Shown here piece after piece: positions 44,165-53,942 of a DNA stretch of 64,000 bases. Below the pieces are notes generated by a model. That model searched no databases. It saw nothing but the letters and a program-made list of their open reading frames with translations, and had not been told where the DNA came from. The translations under genes were made by a program, and so were the position numbers. The stretch covers positions 287,428 to 351,427 of the forward strand of contig NZ_VMTV02000577.1 of NCBI RefSeq assembly GCF_007644035.1, given 5' to 3'. Position 1 is the first letter of the stretch, and each line of letters begins with the position of its first letter. This DNA is from Vogesella mureinivorans. GTDB lineage: Bacteria; Pseudomonadota; Gammaproteobacteria; Burkholderiales; Chromobacteriaceae.

Positions 44165-45511
44165 TTAGACCGTGTTGGTGGCGGGCACCTCGCTGGTCAG
44201 TGTGCCGATGGATAGCTCGGCAATATGGCTGGTGGCTTGCTGGGTACGCTCGGCCAGTTTGCGTACCTCGTCTGCTACTACGGCAAAGCCGCGCCCGGCT
44301 TCGCCCACGCGGGCGGCCTCGATGGCAGCGTTCAGTGCCAGCAGGTTGGTTTGCTCGGATATCTCGCGGATGATGCCGACCAGGCTGGCGACTTTCTGGT
44401 AGTTCTCGGTCATGCGCCGCTGGTGTGTCAGCTCGCGTTGCCTGAGCTGTTCCTGGGTTTTGCTGGCGTCGATATCGGTCAGTGCGCCCACCACGCGCAG
44501 CGGCGTGCCGTCTGCCGCGCGCCTGGTCTGGCCTTTGGCGCGAAACCAGCGGTATTCCCCGCTTTTCAGCATCAGCCGATAGGTGATGTCATAAGGTGTG
44601 TGGCCGCTGCGGTCGATCAGATGGGCCTTGAACGCGGTGACGACGCGGTCGCGGTCTTCCGGGTGCAGGCGGGAGGCCCAGCTGTCCAGCACATTGGGGA
44701 AGTCGTTTTCATCCTGGTAGCCCAGCAGGTAGCGAAACTGGTTTGACCACCAGAAAGGGTTGGCCGCATTGACCGGGTCGCCGGCAATGACTTCCATGTC
44801 CCACAGCCCGTCAGACAGCATTTCGGTTGCCAGCTCAAACCGTGTGAGCGTGGTGTGCAGCGCCTGTTGCTGATCGCGCATGGCCTGAATGTCGGTGAGC
44901 GCGCCTGCTACGCGTAGTGGTTTGCCTTGCGCATCGCGCTTGGTTTCACCGCGGGCGCGAAACCAGCGATAGTTGCCGTTTTTCAGCTTCAGTCGGTAGG
45001 TTATGTCGTAGGGGGTAGCACCACTGTGGTCGTTCAGATGGCGGCTGAAGGCGCCCAGGGTACGCTCTTTGTCCTCCGGGTGCAGGCGTGAGGACCAGCT
45101 ACCCAGCGTATTGGGGAATTCGTTTTCCGAGTCAAAGCCCAGCAAATGCCGGAAGGCCGGTGACCACCAGAACGGGTAGTGCTCGTGAATGGGCTGCGCG
45201 GGGTTGATTTCCATATCCCACAGCCCATCTGCCGTAGCGCGTTGCATCAGCTCCAGCCGGTCGGCCAGGTTTTGCCGGTCGGTCAGGCTGCGGGCTTTTT
45301 CTGCGGCGGCGTCTTGTTGTGCTTCGCTCAGGGCCTGCTCAAGCTGCTGCAAGGCTTCCATTTTGGCTTGCAGCATGGACAGTACGCTGATGATGCGCTC
45401 TTTGCTGTCGGCCAGGCCTGTTGGCGGCGGGTGGCCCACGGTGCTTTCTACCGCAGAGATAAAGGCATCCAGCCGCTGCCGGCTGCCCTTGCTGAATTCC
45501 AGTCCGAACAT
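44165..45511 (-). CDS. Soluble chemotaxis-type transducer with tandem PAS domains and a short MCP tip
   Basis: 448 residues with no membrane helix. An N-terminal helical region (about 1-80) is followed by two PAS domains (about 85-210 and 215-335) that are close duplicates. Both contain [24 protein letters not shown] and YRWFRA, plus LRVxGALTDI linkers. The C-terminal 75 residues are only the signalling tip of a methyl-accepting protein: [40 protein letters not shown]. The long methylation helices of normal MCPs are missing. AGGAGAG precedes the ATG. A role in cytoplasmic redox or energy sensing is an inference from PAS content. Confidence 0.88.
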   Translation of the reverse strand: MFGLEFSKGSRQRLDAFISAVESTVGHPPPTGLADSKERIISVLSMLQAKMEALQQLEQALSEAQQDAAAEKARSLTDRQNLADRLELMQRATADGLWDMEINPAQPIHEHYPFWWSPAFRHLLGFDSENEFPNTLGSWSSRLHPEDKERTLGAFSRHLNDHSGATPYDITYRLKLKNGNYRWFRARGETKRDAQGKPLRVAGALTDIQAMRDQQQALHTTLTRFELATEMLSDGLWDMEVIAGDPVNAANPFWWSNQFRYLLGYQDENDFPNVLDSWASRLHPEDRDRVVTAFKAHLIDRSGHTPYDITYRLMLKSGEYRWFRAKGQTRRAADGTPLRVVGALTDIDASKTQEQLRQRELTHQRRMTENYQKVASLVGIIREISEQTNLLALNAAIEAARVGEAGRGFAVVADEVRKLAERTQQATSHIAELSIGTLTSEVPATNTV

Positions 45512-45639
45512 GGCGCTCTCCTGTGTAATGTGGCACTGCTGCCGTGTGGGCATGCAGGCTTCATTATGAGAAGACACTATGCATATCTTTAAAACGCTGA
45601 CTAATGGTGCTGCTGAATGTGGCCGCTGGCCACCGAGGT

Positions 45640-46014
45640 TCAGCTATCGGGGCGTTGCCGGTATAGCAGCCCGGGCACCACCCGGATCATGCCATTTTCG
45701 AAAGGCACCTCGCCCTCGCTACCGACCAGCTCCCACGTGGTGTCGTGTGCTCGCAGTACGCGGTAAACCGGGGTGCCGGCCTGGTACCACAGCAGCTGCT
45801 GGCCCTGAAAGTAATCCAGCGGCAGCAGCGGGCGCTCGTCCTGCACAAACATGGCCAGCGTCTCTGGCGCCTGTGCGGTGATCTGCTCGCGGTCGGCCAG
45901 CCAGATGCCGATCATCATGACCAGAAACGACAGCGCCAGCAGTGGCCAGGCGCCCCCCATGGCAAATACTGCGGTCAGCACGCTGCTGCCGCTAAGGAAA
46001 AATTGGCTGTTCAT
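45640..46014 (-). CDS. Hypothetical small membrane-anchored protein
   Basis: 124 residues. Two hydrophobic segments near the N-terminus (about 5-20 and 22-40) precede a soluble domain with Trp-, Gly- and Val-rich strands ([26 protein letters not shown], ending [13 protein letters not shown]), possibly an NfeD-like or OB-type small beta barrel. No Shine-Dalgarno sequence is obvious. Codon choice resembles neighbours, which supports it being real. I do not recognise the family. Confidence 0.5.
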   Translation of the reverse strand: MNSQFFLSGSSVLTAVFAMGGAWPLLALSFLVMMIGIWLADREQITAQAPETLAMFVQDERPLLPLDYFQGQQLLWYQAGTPVYRVLRAHDTTWELVGSEGEVPFENGMIRVVPGLLYRQRPDS

Positions 46015-46250
46015 GCTGAGTGTCCGCGTAGCACCCTGCTAGAGGGGGATGGTTGCCATGTCATGCAGCGCAGTGGGGCGATGCATGGCCCGGTGGGGCT
46101 GTCCGTCTGGCAAACGCGGGGGGTGTTTGCGTGGCCATGCTGGCCACAGGCGGGCGGCTAAGGTTGAAGCTTAGTGGCTTTTTTGCATGATTTTTGCGTG
46201 AAATCAGCCAGCACATGATGAGTTTTGCGTGAACTGTGGGTGAACCAGAC

Positions 46251-46278
46251 ATAAAAAAGCCAGCCCGCAGGCTGGCTT
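46251..46278 (-). terminator. Rho-independent terminator of topA
   Basis: Stem AAGCCAGCC / GGCTGGCTT with a 4-base loop, followed on the minus strand by a T-run (plus-strand ATAAAAAA), 15 bases past the topA stop. Confidence 0.85.
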
Positions 46279-46293
46279 GGGTGTAGCGGTGGA

Positions 46294-48588
46294 TCAGGCT
46301 TCGGCCTTGCCTTCCGGCGGGGCGATCTGCTCGGCGTAGCCGCATTCTTTTTGCGGGCACACTTTTTCGGTACCACGACGCTTGGTGGTTTTCAGCGTCA
46401 GGATGGGCCAGTTGCATTTAGGGCAAGGCTCGGCAATCGGCGGGTTCCAGGTGGCGTACTTGCACTTGGGGTAGGTATTGCAGCTGTAGAACAGCTTGCC
46501 GTAGCGGCTCTTGCGCTCGATCAGGCTACCGGTCTTGCATTCCGGGCACTGTACGCCGGTGTCGCGTGGCTTTTCCAGTGGCTCGATATGCTTGCACTTG
46601 GGGTAGTTGGCGCAGCCGATGAACTTGCCGAAGCGGCCTTTCTTGATGTGCAGCTCGCCGCCGCAATCCGGGCAGGTACGGTCTTCGATCACGGTCGGGG
46701 CTTCGGCTTCTGCGGCTGCTTGCTCGGCGGTTTCACCCACGTTGCGGGTGTAGTCGCAGTCCGGGTAGCCGGTGCAGGCAATGAAGCGGCCGCGTTTGCC
46801 AAACTTGATCGACAGCGGTTTGCTGCATTTCGGGCAGGCTTCGTCCAGGCTTTCGGTGGTGACTTCTGCGCGCGAAATGCCTTCTTTTTCGGTGATCTGC
46901 TTGGAAAAACCCTTCCAGAAGCTATCCATCACCGGCACCCACTGGCGGCTGCCACTGGCGATTTCATCCAGCTGGTTTTCCAGCTTGGCGGTAAAGTTGT
47001 AGTCCACATACTGAGCAAAGTGCTCGGTCAGGAACTTGTTAACGATGTCGCCGGTATCGGTAGGGAAGAAGCGCTTTTTGTCGATGATGACGTATTCGCG
47101 GTCTTTCAGCGTGGAGATGATGCTGGCGTAGGTGGACGGGCGGCCGATGCCGAATTCTTCCAGCGCTTTAACCAGGCTGGCTTCCGAGAAGCGCGGTGGC
47201 GGCTGGGTAAAGTGCTGGTCGCCGTACAGTTTGTCTACCGGCAGGGTTTCGCCTTCGGTCAGTAGCGGCAGCTTGGCATTTTCTTCGTCTTCGGCGTCGT
47301 CGACGTCTTCTTCGTACACCGACAGGAAGCCGGCAAATACCTGTACCTGGCCGCTGGCGCGGAACACGCCATCACCTACGGCGATATCGATACTGGTGGT
47401 GTCAAAGCGTGCCGGTGCCATCTGGCAGGCCAGGGTGCGCTTCCATACCATGTCGTACAGCTTGAACTGGTCGGTGGTCAGGAACGGTTTCACCGATTCC
47501 GGCGTGCGCAGGATGGACGTCGGGCGGATGGCCTCGTGCGCTTCCTGGGCATTCTTGGACTTGTTCTTGTAGCTGACGGCGTTCTTGGGCAGGTGCTCGG
47601 CGTCGAAACGCTCGGCAATGTAGCCGCGGATTTCTTCTACCGCTTCATTGGCCAGTGCCACCGAGTCGGTACGCATATAGGTAATCAGGCCCACGGTGCC
47701 CTGGCCGATGTCGATACCTTCGTACAGCTGCTGCGCGGTACGCATGGTGCGGTCGGTGGTCATGCCCAGCTTGCGCACGCCTTCCTGCTGCAGGGTGGAC
47801 GTGGTGAACGGCGCGGCGGGGCTGCGCGATTTCTTTTTCTTTTCGATGCTGGTGACGTTGGCCGCATGGCCAGCCAGCAGGCCCAGGATGCGGCTTTGTT
47901 CCGCTTCGTTGGGCACGTCGAATTGTTCCAGCTTTTTGCCGGCAAACTGGGTGAGCTTGGCGCTGAACTTGGTACGGCTCTTGTGGCTGTCCAGGTGGAC
48001 GGTCCAGTACTCCTGCTCCACAAAGGCCTTGATCTCGTTCTCGCGTTCGCAGATCAGGCGCAGCGCCGGGCTTTGTACACGGCCGGCAGACAGGCCGCGG
48101 CGGATTTTCTTCCACAGCAGCGGCGACAGGTTGAAACCTACCAGGTAGTCCAGCGCGCGGCGTGCTTGCTGGGCGTCTACCAGGTCCTGCGCGATGGGGC
48201 GCGGGTTGGCGATGGCTTCCAGTACCGCGTTCTTGGTGATTTCGTGGAACACCACGCGCTGGGCGGTTTTGTCCTTCAACAGTTTTTTCTTGTTGAGGAT
48301 TTCTACCAGGTGCCAGGAAATGGCTTCGCCTTCGCGGTCCGGATCCGTTGCTAGATAGACATGGTCTACCTTGCCCACGGCTTCGATGATGGCGTCCACG
48401 TGTTTGCTGTTGCGCGCAATCAGCTGGTACTTCATGGCGAAGTCTTTTTCCGGGTCCACAGCACCGTTTTTCGGTACCAGGTCGCGCACGTGGCCGTAGG
48501 AAGCCAGGACTTCAAAGTCCGGGCCCAGGTATTTTTTCAGCGTTTTCGCCTTGGAGGGCGATTCGACGATCAGGAGACTGGAGGGCAT
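46294..48588 (-). CDS. topA: DNA topoisomerase I
   Basis: 764-residue type IA topoisomerase relaxing negative supercoils. The TOPRIM domain opens LLIVESPSKAKTLKKYLGP with acidic YLATDPDREGEAISWHL. The catalytic Tyr lies in VGLITYMRTDS, and SAGRVQSPALRLICERE is conserved. Four C-terminal zinc-ribbon units are visible (CPKC, CPDC, CPEC and CPKC starts), a common number in Betaproteobacteria. ATG 48586-48588 gives the canonical MPSSLLIVES start; the frame continues upstream without homology. A 10-mer copy is at 47857-47866. Confidence 0.97.
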   Translation of the reverse strand: MPSSLLIVESPSKAKTLKKYLGPDFEVLASYGHVRDLVPKNGAVDPEKDFAMKYQLIARNSKHVDAIIEAVGKVDHVYLATDPDREGEAISWHLVEILNKKKLLKDKTAQRVVFHEITKNAVLEAIANPRPIAQDLVDAQQARRALDYLVGFNLSPLLWKKIRRGLSAGRVQSPALRLICERENEIKAFVEQEYWTVHLDSHKSRTKFSAKLTQFAGKKLEQFDVPNEAEQSRILGLLAGHAANVTSIEKKKKSRSPAAPFTTSTLQQEGVRKLGMTTDRTMRTAQQLYEGIDIGQGTVGLITYMRTDSVALANEAVEEIRGYIAERFDAEHLPKNAVSYKNKSKNAQEAHEAIRPTSILRTPESVKPFLTTDQFKLYDMVWKRTLACQMAPARFDTTSIDIAVGDGVFRASGQVQVFAGFLSVYEEDVDDAEDEENAKLPLLTEGETLPVDKLYGDQHFTQPPPRFSEASLVKALEEFGIGRPSTYASIISTLKDREYVIIDKKRFFPTDTGDIVNKFLTEHFAQYVDYNFTAKLENQLDEIASGSRQWVPVMDSFWKGFSKQITEKEGISRAEVTTESLDEACPKCSKPLSIKFGKRGRFIACTGYPDCDYTRNVGETAEQAAAEAEAPTVIEDRTCPDCGGELHIKKGRFGKFIGCANYPKCKHIEPLEKPRDTGVQCPECKTGSLIERKSRYGKLFYSCNTYPKCKYATWNPPIAEPCPKCNWPILTLKTTKRRGTEKVCPQKECGYAEQIAPPEGKAEA

Positions 48589-48641
48589 GTCTGCTTTGTT
48601 TTCAGTAGCACGCCATGGGGCGCGACATATTGTGTATTCAT

Positions 48642-48677
48642 CAAACAAAACAAGAGCGCAAGGTTTTGCGCTCTTGT
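48642..48677 (-). terminator. Terminator after smg
   Basis: Perfect 12-bp stem ACAAGAGCGCAA / TTGCGCTCTTGT with a 4-base loop, followed on the minus strand by TTTTGTTT. Confidence 0.8.
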
Positions 48678-48690
48678 CGAATCCTGACAC

Positions 48691-48700
48691 TGCGGCCAAC
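48691..48700 (-). repeat. Window-wide repeat, extended intergenic copy
   Basis: Plus strand CTGCGGCCAACCTTGAT, full AAGGTTGGCCGCA form on the minus strand, between the smg stop and its terminator. Confidence 0.85.
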
Positions 48701-48722
48701 CTTGATGGCGCGCAGTGTGTGC

Positions 48723-49181
48723 TTATTGCATGGTGGGTTCGCCGTGCAGGGCGCTGAGCAGGTCTTCACCTACCAGCACCGGCAGTTCTGCGCGTTGTGC
48801 CCACAGTACCATCAGTGCGGCCAGTTTGGCGGTTGGCAGGGTAATTTCGTCGTCCGGCATCACCAGCAGGCGGTCGATCAGCATTTCTCGCTGGGCCGGT
48901 GACAGGGCGCCGTTGTGTTCCAGAAACACGATCAGGCCGCGTACGTCGCTTGGCAGGCGCGAGATTTCGTATTCGTGAAAAACACGCATGCCACTGCCTT
49001 CATTGGCGCCCAGATAGGCACCTTCATTCAGCTCGTTCAGGCCGTCAAGCCAGTCCAGCGCGTCGCTGATTTCTTCATTTTCGAAACCTGCTGCGGCGAG
49101 CTGGCGCCCCAGATCATCACGGGCGGGGCAATGATCGGGGTCATTGAATTCTTCTAGCAAAAAGGCGAGAACGTCAAACAT
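48723..49181 (-). CDS. smg: Smg family protein (DUF494)
   Basis: 152-residue cytoplasmic protein of the Smg/DUF494 family, of unknown function. It begins MFDVLAFLLEEFNDPDHCP, contains AGFENEEISDALDWLDGL and SDVRGLIVFLEHNGALSPAQREMLIDR. It sits between dprA and topA, the conserved place for this family in Beta- and Gammaproteobacteria. The start is 30 bases after the dprA stop. Confidence 0.92.
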   Translation of the reverse strand: MFDVLAFLLEEFNDPDHCPARDDLGRQLAAAGFENEEISDALDWLDGLNELNEGAYLGANEGSGMRVFHEYEISRLPSDVRGLIVFLEHNGALSPAQREMLIDRLLVMPDDEITLPTAKLAALMVLWAQRAELPVLVGEDLLSALHGEPTMQ

Positions 49182-49211
49182 CTATAGGAATCAGTCACTT
49201 GTATGGGTTGG

Positions 49212-50303
49212 CTAGTGGGCGTCGGCACGGCGCTGGTAGCGCCCGCCTTGCATGCTGTCGACATGGCCCAGTAGTTCGAGCTCAAGAAGCATCGCGTAAA
49301 CGTCCCCCGCCGTCAACCCGAGCCGGCTGGCAAGGGTGTCGGCGTCTACCGGGTCGTAGCCCATGGCCTGCAGAATATCGGGGCCTTGGGTGAGCTCTTG
49401 TTCTGCCGGTGCAGCGGTGTCGGGTAGCAGGGCTGACGGCTTGCCAATTTCGTCCAGTACGTCGTCTACCGTTTCCACCAGCCGCGCGCCGTCCTTGATC
49501 AGGCGGTGGCAGCCGCGGGCCTGCGGGTTCAGGATGGATCCGGGTATGGCCATGACTTCGCGCCCGGCTTCCAGCGACAGGCGGGCGGTGATCAGCGAGC
49601 CGCTTTGCAGGGTAGCCTCCACCACCAGGCAACCACGGCACAGGCCGGCAATGATGCGGTTGCGGCGCGGGAAATGTTGCGCCAGCGGGCCCATGCCCAG
49701 TGCAAATTCGGACAGGATCAGGCCCTGCTCGGCGATCTGGTGCGCCAGCTTGCGGTTACTGGCCGGGTACACGCGGTCTATGCCGGTGCCGATGATGGCA
49801 ATGGTGCCGCCGCCCGCTGCCAGGGCGCCTTCGTGGGCGGCGGCGTCGATGCCGCCGGCCAGGCCGCTAACGATGGTGTAGCCCTGTGCGGCCAACCTTT
49901 TGGCAAAGGTACGCGCGTTATCTTCGCCCTGCGGGGTGGCGTTGCGGCTGCCCACGATAGCCAGCATGGGGGTGGCGAGCAGGGCACGTTGGCCGCGGGC
50001 AAACAGCAGCGGCGGGGCAGCGCCGGCTTCGGCCAGCTGGCAGGGGTAGTCCGGGTCGTTCAGGGTGAGCAGGCTACAGCCGGGCTGCTGTGCCCAGGCC
50101 AGGGCATCGGCGGCGCTCTGGCGGGCGATATCGCCGCCCAGCGCATCCAGCGCCTCGCCTTCCAGTACGCCGGCGAGCTGGCTACGGTTGGCCGCCAGTA
50201 CGGCCGTGGCGCTGCCAAAGCGCTGCAGTAGCTGCAAAAAGCGCTGCGGGCCGATGCCGGGCGACAGCGCTAGGGTGGCCCAGTCTTGCAGGCTATCGCT
50301 CAT
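49212..50303 (-). CDS. dprA: DNA-processing protein DprA (Smf)
   Basis: 363-residue protein that binds incoming single-stranded DNA during natural transformation and loads RecA. An N-terminal SAM/helix-hairpin-like region is followed by the extended Rossmann domain: AIVGSRNATPQGEDNA, TIVSGLAGGIDAAAHEGAL, GTGIDRVYPASNRKLA, FPRRNRIIAGL and ATLQSGSLITARLSLEAGR. The C-terminal winged helix is present (LTAGDVYAMLLELELLGHV). Its ATG overlaps the LysM gene stop (ATGA). It carries an extended copy of the window-wide repeat (49887-49896), as uptake sequences often do in competence genes of other species. Confidence 0.96.
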   Translation of the reverse strand: MSDSLQDWATLALSPGIGPQRFLQLLQRFGSATAVLAANRSQLAGVLEGEALDALGGDIARQSAADALAWAQQPGCSLLTLNDPDYPCQLAEAGAAPPLLFARGQRALLATPMLAIVGSRNATPQGEDNARTFAKRLAAQGYTIVSGLAGGIDAAAHEGALAAGGGTIAIIGTGIDRVYPASNRKLAHQIAEQGLILSEFALGMGPLAQHFPRRNRIIAGLCRGCLVVEATLQSGSLITARLSLEAGREVMAIPGSILNPQARGCHRLIKDGARLVETVDDVLDEIGKPSALLPDTAAPAEQELTQGPDILQAMGYDPVDADTLASRLGLTAGDVYAMLLELELLGHVDSMQGGRYQRRADAH

Positions 50304-51313
50304 TCGGGCAGGGCGACGCGGTCGCCCACGATGACTGGCTGGGTCGCATCGACTACCAGGGCGTAGGAGGCCTTGTTGAAGACGCGATAAACGATGAGTC
50401 GGCCAACTTGCTGGGTAGGCAGCATGGCGTGCTGCTTGGGGGCAATCTGCACACTACGCGGTGCGCGGTAGATGCCGAAGACGTGGCCGATTTCTACCCC
50501 GTCGCGCAGGCCGCGGTTGATCATGACATTATAATTCTGGCCGATTTCGTTCACGCCGTTGTAGGCGCTGACCACGCGGCCTTCCAGCGCCGCGGGTGCT
50601 TCGTGCGGGGCGTATTGCATCACGGTGAACTGGCTGGCCTTCATCAGGCGGTCGCCTACCAGCACTTCTTCGGCCACCTTGCCCACCTTCAGCGTGCTGA
50701 TGGTGTCCAGCTTGCTTACGGTCAGCTCGCCGCCATAGGTAACTTCATGGCCCAGCACTTCTTTGGTATCCGGGTCGGTAATGGTACGGCCCAGGCGGTA
50801 GGCTTGCCAGGTGCCGCCGGCATCCAGGCCCTGGCCATAGGCCACGTCGGTGGTAGACAGGATCACCCGGTTGTCCTGGCCGGCAATGATGCGCGGCGCG
50901 CTATCGTAGCTGGACAGGTCGTCCAGCAGCAGCGGGCGTTTCAGGAAGGGCTCGATCATGCGGGCCGGGATGGTGCTGATGGCGGCATCCAGCTGCTGGC
51001 TGCGAATCTGTGGTGACAGCTTTACCACACGGCTACCCTCGCGGCGCAGAACCGGTTCGCCGTTTATCATGTCCAATACCAGTGTTTCACCGGGGTAGAT
51101 CAGGTGCGGGTTTTTCACCTCGTCGCGGTTCAGGCGCCACAGCTGTGGCCACTTCCAGGGAGACTTCAGGTAGCGGGCCGAAATATCCCACAGGGTATCG
51201 CCCTTTTTGACCACGTAGCGTTGCGGTGCGCCCTCGCGTAACGCCAGTGTGTCGGCGTAAGCCGGCGCAGACAGGCCAAGGGCGAGGAGTAGCGATATAA
51301 TAGGTTTAAACAT
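50300..51313 (-). CDS. Exported LysM-domain protein
   Basis: 337 residues. A Sec signal peptide (MFKPIISLLLALGLSAPAYA) is followed by a LysM peptidoglycan-binding motif (YVVKKGDTLWDISARYLK, about 33-50, with WPQLWRLNRDEVKNPHLIYP). Then comes a long beta-rich domain with GDRLMKASQFTVMQ, GLRDGVEIGHVFGIYR and a C-terminal VIVGDRVALPE. This LysM protein is regularly found next to dprA and divergent from def in Betaproteobacteria. The role is unknown beyond cell-wall binding. ATG 51311-51313 fits the signal peptide. Confidence 0.9.
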   Translation of the reverse strand: MFKPIISLLLALGLSAPAYADTLALREGAPQRYVVKKGDTLWDISARYLKSPWKWPQLWRLNRDEVKNPHLIYPGETLVLDMINGEPVLRREGSRVVKLSPQIRSQQLDAAISTIPARMIEPFLKRPLLLDDLSSYDSAPRIIAGQDNRVILSTTDVAYGQGLDAGGTWQAYRLGRTITDPDTKEVLGHEVTYGGELTVSKLDTISTLKVGKVAEEVLVGDRLMKASQFTVMQYAPHEAPAALEGRVVSAYNGVNEIGQNYNVMINRGLRDGVEIGHVFGIYRAPRSVQIAPKQHAMLPTQQVGRLIVYRVFNKASYALVVDATQPVIVGDRVALPE

Positions 51314-51420
51314 CAGAAAGTGACCCCATTTGACCGGCACTTGAGAAAAAGGCTAACCGGATGCTGGCAACATTATCGTTCTGGCTGCCGCCATCCCACA
51401 ACTGGAAATCTGTTTGAATC

Positions 51421-51924
51421 ATGGCACTGCTTAACATCCTGCACTACCCGGACCCGCGCCTGCACAAGGTAGCCGCCCCGGTCACCCTCTTCGACGCGGC
51501 GCTGCAAAAGCAGGTCGACGATATGTTTGAAACCATGCACGAGGCCAAAGGCATTGGCCTGGCTGCCACGCAGGTGAACTACCACTACCGCCTGCTGGTG
51601 ATCGATGTGTCGGAAGACAAAACCGAGCCACTGGTGGTGATCAACCCCGAATTTTTGCAAAAAGACGGCGAAACCGTGTACGAAGAAGGCTGCCTGTCGG
51701 TGCCTGGCGTGTACGACAAAGTGACCCGTGCCGAGCGTGTAAAGCTGCGCGCCCAAAACGCCAAGGGCGAGTTTTTCGAGCTGGAGGCCGACGGCCTGCT
51801 GGCCATCTGCCTGCAGCACGAGGTCGATCATCTGGACGGCAAGGTATTTGTGGAATACCTGTCCGAGATGAAGCAAAGCCGCATCAAGACCAAGATGAAA
51901 AAGCGCGAAAAACAAAACATGTAA
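51421..51924 (+). CDS. def: Peptide deformylase
   Basis: 167-residue metalloenzyme removing the formyl group from nascent proteins. All three motifs are present: [17 protein letters not shown] and QHEVDHLDG (metal ligands Cys and two His, catalytic Glu). It begins [18 protein letters not shown]. It is divergent from the LysM gene across 107 bases and is followed by fmt. A terminator hairpin (51958-51986) separates it from fmt. Confidence 0.97.
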   Translation: MALLNILHYPDPRLHKVAAPVTLFDAALQKQVDDMFETMHEAKGIGLAATQVNYHYRLLVIDVSEDKTEPLVVINPEFLQKDGETVYEEGCLSVPGVYDKVTRAERVKLRAQNAKGEFFELEADGLLAICLQHEVDHLDGKVFVEYLSEMKQSRIKTKMKKREKQNM

Positions 51925-51957
51925 GCTGCCGCAGCCTGCTGCTGCTGTAGTTAACCG

Positions 51958-51986
51958 GGGCACGCAAGCGTGCCCTTTGGCTTTTT
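51958..51986 (+). terminator. Terminator or attenuator between def and fmt
   Basis: Stem GGGCACG / CGTGCCC with loop CAAG, followed by TTTGGCTTTTT; 34 bases after the def stop and 39 before the fmt start. Confidence 0.7.
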
Positions 51987-52024
51987 AGCGATGGCCCAGG
52001 CCACGCAGCCAGGAAAGACACCCG

Positions 52025-52945
52025 ATGAAACTGATATTTGCCGGTACGCCGGTCTTTGCTGCCCAGGCGCTACAGGCGCTGATTGACGCTGGCCACGAGA
52101 TTCCTCTGGTGCTTACCCAGCCAGACCGCCCGGCCGGGCGCGGCATGAAACTCAAGCCCAGCCCGGTAAAAGAGCTGTCCTTGCAGCACGGCCTGCGCGT
52201 GGAGCAGCCGCTGACGCTGAAAACCCCCGAGGCGCAGGCACTGGTGGCCGACGTGAGCGCCGAGGTGATGGTGGTGGCAGCCTATGGCCTGCTGCTGCCC
52301 AAAGCCGTGCTGGACATGCCCGCCCGTGGCTGCCTGAATATCCACGCCTCGCTGCTGCCGCGCTGGCGCGGTGCGGCGCCTATCCAGCGCGCCATTCTGG
52401 CGGGCGACGCGGAAACCGGCATCACCATCATGCAGATGGATGTGGGCCTGGATACCGGCGACATGCTGTCGGTTCACCCGCTGCCGATCGCAGCAGACGA
52501 CAGCGCCGCCAGCCTGCACGATAAGTTGGCCGCATTGGGGGCCGAGGCTATTGTGAGCACGCTGGCGGCACTGGGTGCCTGCCCAGCCGTTAAACAGCCG
52601 GAGGCCGGGGTCACCTACGCCGCCAAGCTCACCAAAGAAGAAGCCCGCGTAGACTGGCAGCTGCCCGCCGCCGACATCGCCTGCGCCATTCGCGCCTACA
52701 ACCCGGCACCCGGCGCGCACACCCTGTTGGCTGGCGAGGCACTCAAGCTGTGGCACGCCCACGCCATCGATGGCCAGGCACCGGCAGGGCAGGTGGTGCG
52801 CGCCGATGCAGACGGCGTGGTCGTGGGCAGCGGCCACGGGCTTGTTGTATTAACGCAACTGCAGGCAGCCGGTGGCAAAAGGTTGGCCGCACGCGACTTT
52901 ATTGCCGGCCGCCCGGCACTGGCAGGCGCTGTACTGGGTGCTTGA
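52025..52945 (+). CDS. fmt: Methionyl-tRNA formyltransferase
   Basis: 306-residue enzyme formylating initiator Met-tRNA, the partner of Def. It begins [20 protein letters not shown] and carries [14 protein letters not shown]. The catalytic core is [20 protein letters not shown] with Asn and His, and [11 protein letters not shown] holds the Asp. The C-terminal OB-fold domain contains [10 protein letters not shown]. Two copies of the window-wide repeat lie in this gene (52525-52534 and the extended 52882-52891), both encoding LAA with TTG and GCA. Confidence 0.97.
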   Translation: MKLIFAGTPVFAAQALQALIDAGHEIPLVLTQPDRPAGRGMKLKPSPVKELSLQHGLRVEQPLTLKTPEAQALVADVSAEVMVVAAYGLLLPKAVLDMPARGCLNIHASLLPRWRGAAPIQRAILAGDAETGITIMQMDVGLDTGDMLSVHPLPIAADDSAASLHDKLAALGAEAIVSTLAALGACPAVKQPEAGVTYAAKLTKEEARVDWQLPAADIACAIRAYNPAPGAHTLLAGEALKLWHAHAIDGQAPAGQVVRADADGVVVGSGHGLVVLTQLQAAGGKRLAARDFIAGRPALAGAVLGA

Positions 52946-52999
52946 GTTGCCGGCCTGCCGCCCTCATAGTCAGTAAAGAACGCCTCAAAGGAGCAAGAC

Positions 53000-53857
53000 A
53001 TGGGCTTTAACTGGTTCAAGACCACGCTGTTGATGGCGGCCATCCTGGCGCTGTTCGTGGTGATAGGCGGCATGATGGGCGGCAAGACCGGCATGCTGAT
53101 TGCCCTGCTGCTGGGTGGGGGCATGAACGTGTACGCCTACTGGAACTCCGACCAGATGGTGTTGCGTATGTACAACGCCCAGCAGGTGGATGCGCAATCC
53201 GCCCCCGAGCTGTACGGCATGGTGGCCGAGCTGGCGCAGCGCGCCAATATGCCCATGCCGCGTGTGTACGTGATTCACGAAGAGCAGCCCAACGCCTTTG
53301 CTACCGGGCGCAACCCCGAGCACGCCGCCGTGGCGGCCACCACCGGCATCATGCGCATGCTCGATTACCGCGAGCTGCGCGGCGTGATGGCGCACGAGCT
53401 GGCCCACGTGAAGCACCGCGACACGCTGATCTCTACCGTCAGCGCCACCATGGCCGGTGCCATTTCCGCGCTGGCCAACTTTGCCATGTTCTTTGGCGGC
53501 CGCGACGAGAGTGGCCGCCCGGTCAACCCCATCGCCGGCATCGCCGTGGCGCTGCTGGCGCCCCTGGCCGCCAGCCTGATCCAGATGGCCATTTCCCGGG
53601 CGCGCGAGTTTGAAGCAGACCGTGGCGGCGCCGAAATCAGTGGCGACCCGCTAGCGTTGGCCGCCGCCTTGCAGAAGATCGAGTACTACGCGCAGTACCG
53701 CACCATGCCCGCCGCCGAGGCGCACCCGGAAACCGCGCAGATGATGATCATCAACCCGCTATCCGGTGGCGGTGGCATCAGCAGCTTGTTCCGCACCCAC
53801 CCGCACACCGAAGAACGCATCGCCCGCCTGCAGGAGATTGCCCGCGGCGGCGTGTGA
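53000..53857 (+). CDS. htpX: Membrane protease HtpX
   Basis: 285-residue zinc endopeptidase of the inner membrane that degrades misfolded membrane proteins. Two N-terminal helices (about 8-25 and 28-46), HEXXH motif in [16 protein letters not shown], a helical hairpin, and [20 protein letters not shown] with the third ligand Glu. AAAGGAGCAAGAC precedes the ATG. Location between fmt and rsmB is typical of Betaproteobacteria. Confidence 0.96.
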   Translation: MGFNWFKTTLLMAAILALFVVIGGMMGGKTGMLIALLLGGGMNVYAYWNSDQMVLRMYNAQQVDAQSAPELYGMVAELAQRANMPMPRVYVIHEEQPNAFATGRNPEHAAVAATTGIMRMLDYRELRGVMAHELAHVKHRDTLISTVSATMAGAISALANFAMFFGGRDESGRPVNPIAGIAVALLAPLAASLIQMAISRAREFEADRGGAEISGDPLALAAALQKIEYYAQYRTMPAAEAHPETAQMMIINPLSGGGGISSLFRTHPHTEERIARLQEIARGGV

Positions 53858-53889
53858 AACGGTATCATTCGGCCTTAAATTTGATTTGC

Positions 53890-53925
53890 GGCCACCGCCC
53901 TAGCCGGGCGGTGGCCGGTTTTATT
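53890..53925 (+). terminator. Terminator or attenuator between htpX and rsmB
   Basis: Perfect 11-bp stem GGCCACCGCCC / GGGCGGTGGCC with loop TAGCC and tail GGTTTTATT, ending 17 bases before the rsmB start codon. Confidence 0.8.
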
Positions 53926-53942
53926 GGAAAGACCCAAACAGC

